NCBI GenBank assembly: GCA_016193385.1
Contig: JACPSF010000021.1
Coordinates: 1 to 9,259, forward strand
Direction: 5' to 3'
DNA: 9,259 nt
Source: Deltaproteobacteria bacterium
GTDB taxonomy: Bacteria; Desulfobacterota_B; Binatia; UBA9968
The notes beneath the pieces are model-generated. The model was not told the origin of the DNA. It saw nothing but the letters and a program-made list of their open reading frames with translations, and did not search any database. Position 1 is the first letter of the stretch, and every line of letters begins with the position of its first letter. The position numbers were made by a program, and so were the translations under genes. Below, piece by piece: positions 1-6,130 of the stretch.

Positions 1-1
1 A

Positions 2-424
2 GCCTTGGCCAGGCAGCAACCTTTCCTGGGCACGCTTCCGGCGCTCTCCACGCGCCTCGAAATAGGAGAGATCCACGTCGCCTTCACGCTTCTTGATAGT
101 TTCATCTACAGAGCTAAGGTTGCGGGGGCCCCGATCGTTTTTGCCGAAGGGATTGAGCCGGTGATCTCCCCGGCGTTGCACGCCGGCGTGCTCAAGGGTG
201 CCCGCCACCCGAACGTGGGGCATCTTTTTGCTGCTTTTCTTGCAACCCCCATCGCTCAGGAAATCTGGGAAAAGTACGAAGGCCAAAGCTCTGCTTTGAT
301 CCCTAGGACTAAAGCCTACAAGTACGCCCAGGGCAAAACGGTCCTGTACATGACCCAACACCAAACCGAGATGATGGACAGACTCACGAGGAATTACGGT
401 AAGATTCTTGGCTTCGTTAAGTGA
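2..424 (+). CDS. ABC transporter substrate-binding protein, family 1 (Fe(III)/AfuA-like), C-terminal part only
   Basis: This is the C-terminal 140 residues of a periplasmic binding protein; the reading frame is open to the window edge, so the start and signal peptide lie upstream. The internal TTG at position 5 is unlikely to be the true start because no ribosome binding site can be seen and family members are usually over 300 residues. The stretch from GAPIVFAEGIEPVISP through the alpha-helical KGARHPNVGHLFAAFLATP segment matches the C-terminal lobe of family-1 extracellular binding proteins (Fe(III)/2-aminoethylphosphonate/polyamine type): a ligand-facing GAP motif followed by the conserved A-HPN-A-LF-FL-SP signature. 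Ligand and partner permease cannot be deduced. It lies 92 nt upstream of the TAXI protein in the same direction, and no convincing terminator separates them, so co-transcription is possible. Confidence 0.82.
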   Translation, partial: ALARQQPFLGTLPALSTRLEIGEIHVAFTLLDSFIYRAKVAGAPIVFAEGIEPVISPALHAGVLKGARHPNVGHLFAAFLATPIAQEIWEKYEGQSSALIPRTKAYKYAQGKTVLYMTQHQTEMMDRLTRNYGKILGFVK

Positions 425-502
425 CCGCGGAACAGGATCGGTTCGAAAGAAAACGCGGGACAGCAATTTGTTTACTTCCGACCGATTATGATACCCAACA
501 GT

Positions 503-510
503 AAGGAGGG
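503..510 (+). promoter_or_regulatory. Strong Shine-Dalgarno of the TAXI gene
   Basis: AAGGAGGG lies 6 nt before ATG 517 and fixes that start. A -10-like TATGAT (487-492) sits just upstream but has no acceptable -35 partner at normal spacing, so a promoter here is only a weak possibility. Confidence 0.8.
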
Positions 511-516
511 AAATAG

Positions 517-1524
517 ATGAGATCTTGCAGGCAAAAGGCCGGAATCCTGATTTTTGTCCTTCTCATTGCTCTGGGGGGAAGGTCGCTGGCTGCTGTTCCA
601 AAGGCACTGAACCTGGCCACTCCCGTGGCGGGCAGCCTCTACAATGCCATTGGGACAGGCCTTGCCACAATCATCAGCCGCCATACTCCCATGACCGTTC
701 GAGTGCAAACCTCCGCGGGCCCGCCAGCCTGGCTCCCCTCCATGGAATCGGGAGATACGGATCTGGGAGTTCTCACGAGCGCAGACGCGGTGACCTCTTA
801 CAGGGGGATCGTGATCTACAAGAAACCTTTCAAGAATACCCGGATTCTCGCTGTGGGCGGTTCCTTGAAGCTTGGTTTTTATGTGACCAAGAATTCTGAA
901 ATCCAGACCATGGCCGATCTTAAGGGGAAGAGAATTCCCACGGACTATCCCGGCGCCCCGATCGTGAAGCTCAGCAGCACGGCGGGACTGGCAACGGCAG
1001 GCCTCACCTACAATGATATCGTTAAGATCCCTGTCTCAGATCTCAATGCCGGCGCACAGGCTTTTCTGGAAGGCCGCACGGATGCCGGCTGGCACACCGT
1101 TGGCAGTCCGGCGGTGGAGGAGGCCAACGCCCGTAAGGGGGGAATCCGCTTCATCTCCGTTGTGTCAACGCCGGAGGGAGCGCGGCTCATGGGGTCGATT
1201 TATCCCGGCAGTTTTCCGAGCGTGCTCAAAGCGGGTTCTGCTACCGGTGTCGTCAAGGATACAACTTTTCTGACCAGCGATATCTATCTGGTTGCAGCCA
1301 AAACCTTAAGCGATGAAGCAGCCTATGAAATCCTCAAGGTCTTGTGGGAAAAAAATCAGGAGCTAGGGCCGATCCACCCGGCCCTGCGGGAGTGGACTCG
1401 CGACCGCATGGTCAGTGACAAGGCCTTCATCCCCTACCATCCGGGGGCCGTAAGATTTTTCAAGGAAAAAGGGGTTTGGAATCAGGAGATGGATTCCCTG
1501 CAGGCTAGGCTCTCGATAGACTAA
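517..1524 (+). CDS. TAXI family TRAP transporter solute-binding protein
   Basis: This is a 335-residue extracytoplasmic binding protein of the TAXI type, which normally delivers a ligand to a fused TRAP permease (DctQM-like). Residues 1-25 form a signal peptide: basic n-region, hydrophobic core from GILIFVLLIAL, and likely cleavage near SLA. The mature protein opens with LATPVAGSLYNAIGTGLATII, the family's hallmark G-x-x-Y-x-x-G-x-x-x-A pattern, followed by VQTSAGPPAWLPSMESGDTDLG, the usual S-G-x-x-x-N/W-x-x-x-L-x-x-G-x-x-D-x-G region. The segment MADLKGKRIPTDYPGAP is the second-lobe entry and AFLEGRTDAGWHTVGSPAVEEA the characteristic ligand-lobe strand. The ATG start is fixed by a strong Shine-Dalgarno at 503-510. 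No TRAP permease gene is in the window. The Mo-hydroxylase subunit starts 23 nt after its stop, so the two are likely one transcription unit. Ligands of TAXI proteins are poorly known (glutamate and organic acids in a few cases). Confidence 0.92.
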   Translation: MRSCRQKAGILIFVLLIALGGRSLAAVPKALNLATPVAGSLYNAIGTGLATIISRHTPMTVRVQTSAGPPAWLPSMESGDTDLGVLTSADAVTSYRGIVIYKKPFKNTRILAVGGSLKLGFYVTKNSEIQTMADLKGKRIPTDYPGAPIVKLSSTAGLATAGLTYNDIVKIPVSDLNAGAQAFLEGRTDAGWHTVGSPAVEEANARKGGIRFISVVSTPEGARLMGSIYPGSFPSVLKAGSATGVVKDTTFLTSDIYLVAAKTLSDEAAYEILKVLWEKNQELGPIHPALREWTRDRMVSDKAFIPYHPGAVRFFKEKGVWNQEMDSLQARLSID

Positions 1525-1534
1525 GCGGTTAAAT

Positions 1535-1540
1535 GGGAGG
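1535..1540 (+). promoter_or_regulatory. Shine-Dalgarno that points to GTG 1548 as start
   Basis: GGGAGG ends 7 nt before GTG 1548. The alternative ATG at 1533 has this motif inside its own coding sequence and nothing SD-like upstream, so GTG 1548 is the better start of the following gene. Confidence 0.65.
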
Positions 1541-1547
1541 CGTGACG

Positions 1548-3794
1548 GTGAACTTAACAGTCGTTGGCAAGCCGGTTGGCCGGGTGGAGGGTCCCGGGAA
1601 AGTTTCGGGGGGCGCCACCTACACAGCGGATCTGTTGCTGCCCGGGATGATCTGGGGCAAAGTCCTGCGCAGTCCCCTGCCTCACGCAAAAATTCTGCGC
1701 ATCGATGTCTCCAAGGCCCGCGCGTTGGCCGGAGTCCTGGCCGTCATCACCGCTCACGATATTCCCGATCTCCTCATCGGCCGCAGCATTTACGACACTC
1801 CGGTGCTGGCCAAGGAGCGGGTGCGTTTCATCGGTGAGAAAATAGCGGCGGTGGCCGCCGAAGATCCCGACGCGGCTGAGGAGGCGGTGGGGCTCATCAA
1901 GGTGGACTACGAGGAGTTGCCCGCCGTATTCGACCCTCTGGAAGCCATGCAGGCAAGGGCGCCGATCCTCCACGAGAATTTCCGCTCCTACCGGCACCTG
2001 CCTCCCGACGCGCCCGACATTCCCAACGTGATCTCCCACCTGGGCTACAACCTGGGGAATGTGGAGGAAGGGTTTCGCCAAGCCCATCGGATTTTCGAGC
2101 ACACCTTTCGCACCCAGTGGATGCACCAGGGCTACCTGGAGCCCCACGCAGCCGTGGTCTCCCAGGACGATTCGGGCAGGATTCACGTCTGGGCTTCCAA
2201 CAAGATGCCCTTCCGTCTGAAGGAGCTTCTCGCCGACTGCCTTCTGGTTCCGCAGGAGCGGATCGTGATCCATCTGCTGCCGATTGGGGGAGATTTCGGG
2301 GGCAAGGGCGCGGTGATGGATATCCCGCTCTGCCATCACCTGTCGGTTTTAACGGGCAGGCCTGTGAAGATGGTGATGAGCTACGCCGAAGAGCTCATGG
2401 CGGGCAACCCCCGCCACCCGGCGGTGATTAACCTGAAGACCGGCGTGAACAGAGAGGGGAAACTCATCGCCCGGCAAGCCGGCGTGATCTTCAACAGCGG
2501 AGCTTATGGGGGGTTCAAACCAATCCCCAACGTGAGCATCGTGGGAGCTGCCAAGGCCCAGGGCTGCTATCGCATCCCGCACCTCAAGATAGACTCTTAC
2601 TGCGTTTACACGAATACCGTTCCCTGTGGCCACGTGAGGGGTCCGGGTGATCCTCAACTCATCTTCGCCGTGGAATCTCAAATGGACATGATGGCCGCGG
2701 AGCTGGGGATCAATCCCTATGAGTTCCGCATGAAGAATCTCCTTCAGGATGGGGATAAACTCGCCCAGGGGACTCCCCTGGAACAGGTGCGCATTCGAGA
2801 GACCCTGGAGGCAGCGGCTCGGGCAGCAGGGTGGGGTTCCCGCAAGCCGCGCCGCAACGTCGGTCGAGGGATTGGCATCGCGCATCGTCACATCGGAATA
2901 GGAGACGCGAACGCGGAGTTGGAGTTGGAGGAGAACGGCCAGATCTTGCTGACGACGACGATCCCGGACACCGGAACAGGGGCCCACACGATCTTTCGCC
3001 AGATCGCTTGCGAGGTTCTCGATCTGCCACTCGACAAGGTTCATATCCGGGTCGGGACCACAGATCATTTCCGAACGGAATCGGGAGCTGGGGCCAGCCG
3101 GGTTACCCATGTCGCCGGGAAGGCCACCCTCCACGCAGCGCAACAACTTAAGGATCTCATGCTAAACGAAGCGAGTAAGGTGCTCGGCAGGATTCCACAG
3201 GACCTTGAGATGCGCGGAGGACGGGCGCAGGTTCGTGGGGACTCCGGCTGGGGGATCGAGCTTGCCGAATTAGCCACTCTTGCCCGATCCCGGGGAGAAG
3301 CGTTAAAAACCGCTCATTATCTTAACGCGGAGGCCCACCCGGCCGTCACTTCTTTTTGTGCCCAGGTGGCTGAAGTGGAAGTGGACCCCGAGACCGGACA
3401 GGTCAAGGTCCTCAAGATCACCTGCGCCCACGATGCTGGCACAGTTATCAATCCGCTTGCCCACCAAGGCCAAATTGAGGGAGGGATCATTCACGGCCTG
3501 GGGTTTAGCCTGACCGAGGAGATGAAAGGGGAAGAAGGGCGCCTGAGCACGTTGAGCCTTGGGGATTACAAGCTTCCCAACATCAAGGATATTCCCGAAC
3601 TGCGTACGGTTGTGCTGAAAGACACGGGAGGACCCGTCCCTTTTGGCGGCAAATCGGTCGGAGAGGGGACCACGAGCCCCGTTCCCGGAGCCATTGCCAA
3701 CGCCATCTTTGACGCCGTCGGGGTGAGAATTATGGAGTCGCCGATCACAGCCGAGAAAATCTACTCTGCCCTGCGGGAACTCGGGAAGAAATGA
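1548..3794 (+). CDS. Xanthine dehydrogenase/aldehyde oxidase family, molybdopterin-binding catalytic subunit
   Basis: This is the large subunit (748 residues from GTG 1548; 753 from ATG 1533) of a molybdenum hydroxylase, which hydroxylates a carbon centre of an aldehyde or N-heterocycle using water. The N-terminal a/b-hammerhead domain covers roughly residues 15-125, starting VVGKPVGRVEGPGKVSGGA. The two Mo-cofactor-binding domains follow. They carry GGDFGGKG (about residue 247), HVRGPGDPQ (about 362) and the C-terminal GGKSVGEGTTSPVPGAIANAI. In that last motif the Glu encoded at 3663-3665 (E706) is the conserved general base. The loop at 362 is not the AYRCSFR loop of true CO dehydrogenase. 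The usual GQG motif reads GTG (T477). The iron-sulfur and FAD subunits that normally accompany this protein are absent on both sides, and no signal peptide is present. It is probably co-transcribed with the TAXI gene. The substrate is unknown. Confidence 0.93.
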   Translation: MNLTVVGKPVGRVEGPGKVSGGATYTADLLLPGMIWGKVLRSPLPHAKILRIDVSKARALAGVLAVITAHDIPDLLIGRSIYDTPVLAKERVRFIGEKIAAVAAEDPDAAEEAVGLIKVDYEELPAVFDPLEAMQARAPILHENFRSYRHLPPDAPDIPNVISHLGYNLGNVEEGFRQAHRIFEHTFRTQWMHQGYLEPHAAVVSQDDSGRIHVWASNKMPFRLKELLADCLLVPQERIVIHLLPIGGDFGGKGAVMDIPLCHHLSVLTGRPVKMVMSYAEELMAGNPRHPAVINLKTGVNREGKLIARQAGVIFNSGAYGGFKPIPNVSIVGAAKAQGCYRIPHLKIDSYCVYTNTVPCGHVRGPGDPQLIFAVESQMDMMAAELGINPYEFRMKNLLQDGDKLAQGTPLEQVRIRETLEAAARAAGWGSRKPRRNVGRGIGIAHRHIGIGDANAELELEENGQILLTTTIPDTGTGAHTIFRQIACEVLDLPLDKVHIRVGTTDHFRTESGAGASRVTHVAGKATLHAAQQLKDLMLNEASKVLGRIPQDLEMRGGRAQVRGDSGWGIELAELATLARSRGEALKTAHYLNAEAHPAVTSFCAQVAEVEVDPETGQVKVLKITCAHDAGTVINPLAHQGQIEGGIIHGLGFSLTEEMKGEEGRLSTLSLGDYKLPNIKDIPELRTVVLKDTGGPVPFGGKSVGEGTTSPVPGAIANAIFDAVGVRIMESPITAEKIYSALRELGKK

Positions 3795-3832
3795 GCGGAA
3801 GTAAAACTTAGCGGTTTTCCAGATATGCCTCT

Positions 3833-4810
3833 TTACATGCCGAGTTCTCTCTGGGCCTGCTTAAGGTAGCTAAGATCCACATACTTCTCCGGAGGGGGCA
3901 GGGGCTCCTTCAAAAGACCGTCTCTTCCTAGCACCTGCAGGTTCACCGTCAAGCCTTCAAGCGTCAGCGAGCCATCCGGAGGAAAGACCTTGTTCTTGGT
4001 GAAATAGTCTATGCCCCTGCGGGGATAGGGCGGCTTCGCCCCTGCTTCGCTGGTGAATAGTTGCGCCGCCTCGTCCGGATGCTCGTAAATCCAACGGAGG
4101 CTGCGTATGTGCGCCTTAAGGACCTTGACCACTGTGGCGCGGTTCTTGTCCGCCCAGGCGGGGTCCACATTGATCGCGTTGAACTGATATCTGGGAAGCA
4201 CCTCAACGATCTCTCCGATCAGGCTGAGTCCGCGGTCGAGGGCGATGTCTGAGAACGGTGTGCCCAAGACCGCTCCAGCAATGGCGCCGCTTTCCAGGGC
4301 CGAGAGGAAAGCTGGAGTTCCACCGGGGATGACCACGATGGCGTAGTCGCGGGGATAAAGTAACCCTTTGGCCCTCAGGTACGCCGTGAGAAGCGATCCC
4401 GTTCCGCCTATGAGAGCTGAGGCCCCGAGCTTTTGACCTTTGAGGTCTTCCGCTCGCTTGAATTTTTTCCCTCCGATCAGGAGGTAGGGAGCGGCGTTGG
4501 CAACGCCGGCTATGATCTTGAGGTTGCCCCCTTTCTCATTGAAGAGAATGATGCTGTCAGGGTTGAACGTGCCAAAGTGCAGCTCCCCTGTAGCCAGGGC
4601 CTGGATGTGCACGCTGCCGCTGAACATCTGAACGACGTCTCCGCGCAGCCCCTCCCCTTGATAAAAGCCTTTCTTCCATCCCACGAAGAGGGGAAGGTAA
4701 GTTAACACCTTAGACGTATAACCGATGCGGAAGCTCTGGGCTCGCGCAGGGGAGTGAATGGAGAACAGCGCAAAAGGCAGCAGCAAAGCAAACAAGAACC
4801 CCTTTTTCAT
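3833..4810 (-). CDS. ABC transporter substrate-binding protein, NMT1/SsuA/TauA-like (divergent member)
   Basis: This is a 325-residue periplasmic binding protein of the nitrate/sulfonate/taurine/thiamine-precursor type. The preferred start is ATG at 4810: AGGAGG lies 8 nt upstream (4819-4824), and the signal peptide MKKGFLFALLLPFALF...ARA then starts at residue 1 with cleavage after residue 24. An in-frame ATG at 4837 would put the Shine-Dalgarno inside the gene. The mature protein starts with FRIGYTSKVLTYLPLFVGWKKGFYQGEGL, typical of the family's first lobe. The GELHFGTFNPDSI stretch lines the cleft, and RAEDLKGQKLGASALIGGTG is the usual hinge/second-lobe entry. Its C-terminus (KYVDLSYLKQAQREL) loosely resembles the tails of the other two NMT1-like proteins here but is more divergent. 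It lies 108 nt downstream of the next binding-protein gene on the same strand and converges with the Mo-hydroxylase gene (38-nt gap). No permease or ATPase is nearby. Confidence 0.9.
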   Translation of the reverse strand: MKKGFLFALLLPFALFSIHSPARAQSFRIGYTSKVLTYLPLFVGWKKGFYQGEGLRGDVVQMFSGSVHIQALATGELHFGTFNPDSIILFNEKGGNLKIIAGVANAAPYLLIGGKKFKRAEDLKGQKLGASALIGGTGSLLTAYLRAKGLLYPRDYAIVVIPGGTPAFLSALESGAIAGAVLGTPFSDIALDRGLSLIGEIVEVLPRYQFNAINVDPAWADKNRATVVKVLKAHIRSLRWIYEHPDEAAQLFTSEAGAKPPYPRRGIDYFTKNKVFPPDGSLTLEGLTVNLQVLGRDGLLKEPLPPPEKYVDLSYLKQAQRELGM

Positions 4811-4818
4811 AGCTTGAT

Positions 4819-4824
4819 CCTCCT
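4819..4824 (-). promoter_or_regulatory. Shine-Dalgarno fixing the 4810 start
   Basis: AGGAGG on the - strand, 8 nt before ATG 4810, favours this start over the in-frame ATG 27 nt upstream. Further up the 108-nt gap a TATCAT hexamer resembles a -10 box, but no -35 was found at a suitable distance. A promoter of its own is therefore uncertain, and read-through from the upstream gene is plausible. Confidence 0.7.
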
Positions 4825-4918
4825 GAGTAACGGCCAAATGATAAGAACTCGTTTCTGGGTCGTAACGACTGAGGGCTCCGAAATTACCTTGACGACCGCC
4901 ACGAAAGTTTAGACCTCG

Positions 4919-5926
4919 TTACTTGTAGAGCCGGTCGATATACCCGCTGGACTCCAGTTCCTTCAGGAAACTGATGTCCGTGAAATCACTTGGCCTCACC
5001 TGACCGGCTTTAGGATTTCTCGATTTCAATTGGTCGAGGAATAGCTGGATGCCCGGTTCGGTCGGATAGGGGATGCGGCGCGTCAATTTGAGAACGATTT
5101 CGTTGTAACTTTCTTCGAGCGCTTTTTCATCCTTTACGTCGAGATACTTTTGTAATACCTTTTGCGCCCCCCTGGGGTTCGTAAGATTGAAGTGCACGGC
5201 CTCGACAAATGCCCTCATGAAGCGGCGCACCGTGTCGGGTTTTTTCTTGATGTAATCACGGGTGACGGCGACGCCATTTTGCTGCCACTCGACATCGAGT
5301 TTGGTAAAGTCGAGCAAAGCACGGACGCCGAGTTCCTTTGCCTTAAGGGTCTCCGGCGGTTGCAGGAGCGTCGCCTGAATGGCGTTGGTCTGCATCGCCG
5401 CTAGGCGAACGGGAACCGAACCAATCGTGACATATGCCACATCATCGGCTTTGAGTCCGTATCGCTCAAAGACGGTTTGGGCTGCGGCGTTGTCGGCGCT
5501 GCCAATGCGGCTAACGCCGAATTTTTTTCCCTTAAGGTCTTCCACCCGCCTGATTTGCTCGGTAACAAAAAGTACGTAAGGAAAGCGATTCACGGAACCG
5601 GCGATCAGCACTGCCCCGGAGCCTGAAAGATTGCTGGTAATGACCGCGGACGCGCCGGTATGTATGATGGGTGTCTCTCCGGCCAACATGGCGGTTACTG
5701 CTAGTGGCGCTCCCACCAGAAGGACAAGCTCTACATCAAGCCCATGCTTGGCGTAGAGACCCAATTCCTTAGCTGTCCAAACGTTCAGTTGAGTAGGGCT
5801 GATTACCGTGTAGGCGACACGGAGCTTTTCCGGTTGGCCTTGTGCCTGAACAATTGATGCCGTGAGAGTCCACAACGGCGCAGCGCAAAGGATAAAAACG
5901 GATATCCGGAAAATACGGTTTCTCAT
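4919..5926 (-). CDS. ABC transporter substrate-binding protein, NMT1/SsuA/TauA-like
   Basis: This is a 335-residue periplasmic binding protein. The ATG at 5926 is preferred: GGGGAGG ends 6 nt upstream, whereas the longer frame would need a TTG at 5941. Residues 1-28 form a signal peptide (MRNRIFRISVFILCAAPL... cleaved after VQA). The mature N-terminus (KLRVAYTVISPTQLNVWTAKELGLYAKHGLDVEL) is the classic NMT1/THI5-like first lobe, where a ligand-bearing organism switches from I-x-x-A-x-x-x-G-x-Y to G-L-D-V-E. RRVEDLKGKKFGVSRIGSA marks the second lobe. The tail DISFLKELESSGYIDRLYK is nearly the same as that of the protein at 7139-8119, so the two are paralogues. A 25-codon leader ORF ends by overlapping this start (ATGA), and an inverted-repeat promoter region lies upstream, so this gene is probably regulated at more than one level. 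No transport partners are in the window. Confidence 0.92.
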   Translation of the reverse strand: MRNRIFRISVFILCAAPLWTLTASIVQAQGQPEKLRVAYTVISPTQLNVWTAKELGLYAKHGLDVELVLLVGAPLAVTAMLAGETPIIHTGASAVITSNLSGSGAVLIAGSVNRFPYVLFVTEQIRRVEDLKGKKFGVSRIGSADNAAAQTVFERYGLKADDVAYVTIGSVPVRLAAMQTNAIQATLLQPPETLKAKELGVRALLDFTKLDVEWQQNGVAVTRDYIKKKPDTVRRFMRAFVEAVHFNLTNPRGAQKVLQKYLDVKDEKALEESYNEIVLKLTRRIPYPTEPGIQLFLDQLKSRNPKAGQVRPSDFTDISFLKELESSGYIDRLYK

Positions 5927-6000
5927 GTTCTTCCTCCCCAACGGGGGTGTTCCCTATCGGTTAGGAGAACTTTCCTGTAGCTTCGCAAGTCCCCGGGCAT
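5923..6000 (-). CDS. Possible 25-codon leader ORF overlapping the binding-protein start
   Basis: On the - strand ATG 6000-5998 is preceded by a perfect AGGAGG (6009-6014) with an 8-nt spacer. The frame runs 25 codons to TGA at 5925-5923, and this stop overlaps the ATG of the downstream binding protein as ATGA. The peptide begins MPGDLRSYRKVLLTD and ends PRWGGRT; five of its 25 residues are arginine, with the infrequent codons AGG, AGA and CGA. It has no membrane segment or signal peptide. The layout is that of a translated leader coupled to the main gene, but the peptide resembles nothing I recognise and the ORF could be fortuitous. What is seen is the ribosome site, frame and overlap; a regulatory role is inference. 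Confidence 0.4.
   Translation of the reverse strand: MPGDLRSYRKVLLTDREHPRWGGRT
5933..5947 (-). promoter_or_regulatory. Small hairpin that would occlude the binding-protein Shine-Dalgarno
   Basis: Read as RNA from the - strand, CCCC-GUU-GGGG is followed directly by AGG. The 3' arm of this GC-only stem is the first part of the GGGGAGG Shine-Dalgarno of the gene starting at 5926. Ribosomes translating the leader ORF would pass through and open it, which fits translational coupling. The stem is only 4 bp, so stability in the cell is uncertain. Confidence 0.3.
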
Positions 6001-6009
6001 TCGGGGGAC
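5989..6009 (-). repeat. GC-rich inverted repeat around the leader ORF start codon
   Basis: GTCCCC (5989-5994) and GGGGAC (6004-6009) are perfect 6-bp complements around a 9-nt loop. An alternative fold pairs CCCCG with CGGGG. In the - strand transcript the leader ATG lies in the loop and the stem touches the last base of its AGGAGG, so folding could modulate leader translation. There is no U-tract, so it is not an intrinsic terminator. Confidence 0.45.
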
Positions 6010-6061
6010 CTCCTGGTCAAGAGAATGGAATCAACCGCTATATCCTGCAACTCCACTACGC

Positions 6062-6087
6062 CTGTCAAGGATAACTTTGCTTGACAG
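6062..6087. promoter_or_regulatory. 8-bp inverted repeat carrying divergent consensus -35 boxes (candidate shared operator/promoter)
   Basis: CTGTCAAG (6062-6069) and CTTGACAG (6080-6087) are perfect inverted repeats separated by 10 bp. Each arm contains TTGACA reading outward: on the - strand at 6068-6063 towards the binding protein, and on the + strand at 6081-6086 towards the LLM oxidoreductase. Matching -10 boxes are poor: + strand TAACAG at 6104-6109 (17-bp spacer); - strand GATATA at 6044-6039 (18-bp spacer). The - strand start predicted from this (about 6033) would lie some 20 nt before the leader ORF's ribosome site. The 18-bp centre spacing would also suit a dimeric regulator. Seen directly: the repeat and hexamers. 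Inferred: promoter or operator function. Confidence 0.45.
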
Positions 6088-6130
6088 CCTCGGCCGGTTC
6101 TTTTAACAGTGGGGTACCGGTGCCGAGACC

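Noticed and set aside
487..492. TATGAT as a -10 box for the TAXI gene.
   Set aside because: It matches the consensus at five of six bases, but the only TTG-containing hexamer upstream is 13 bp away, too close; it is not enough to call a promoter.
488..520. A 10-codon ORF upstream of the TAXI gene whose TGA overlaps ATG 517 as ATGA.
   Set aside because: It has no ribosome site before its ATG, and the A of the following AGA codon makes ATGA likely by chance; unlike the leader at 5923-6000 there is no independent support.
1554..3146. Two long - strand open frames (261 and 265 codons) opposite the Mo-hydroxylase gene.
   Set aside because: They are mirror frames of a clearly conserved GC-rich gene; the translations show no domain, signal peptide or ribosome site.
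1548..3794. Aerobic CO dehydrogenase large subunit (CoxL).
   Set aside because: The diagnostic AYRCSFR active-site loop is absent; the loop reads HVRGPGDPQ, so only the broader family can be claimed.
3803..3818. AAAAC-TTAGCG-GTTTT as a bidirectional terminator between the convergent genes.
   Set aside because: The stem is only 5 bp and AT-rich, too weak to call an intrinsic terminator.
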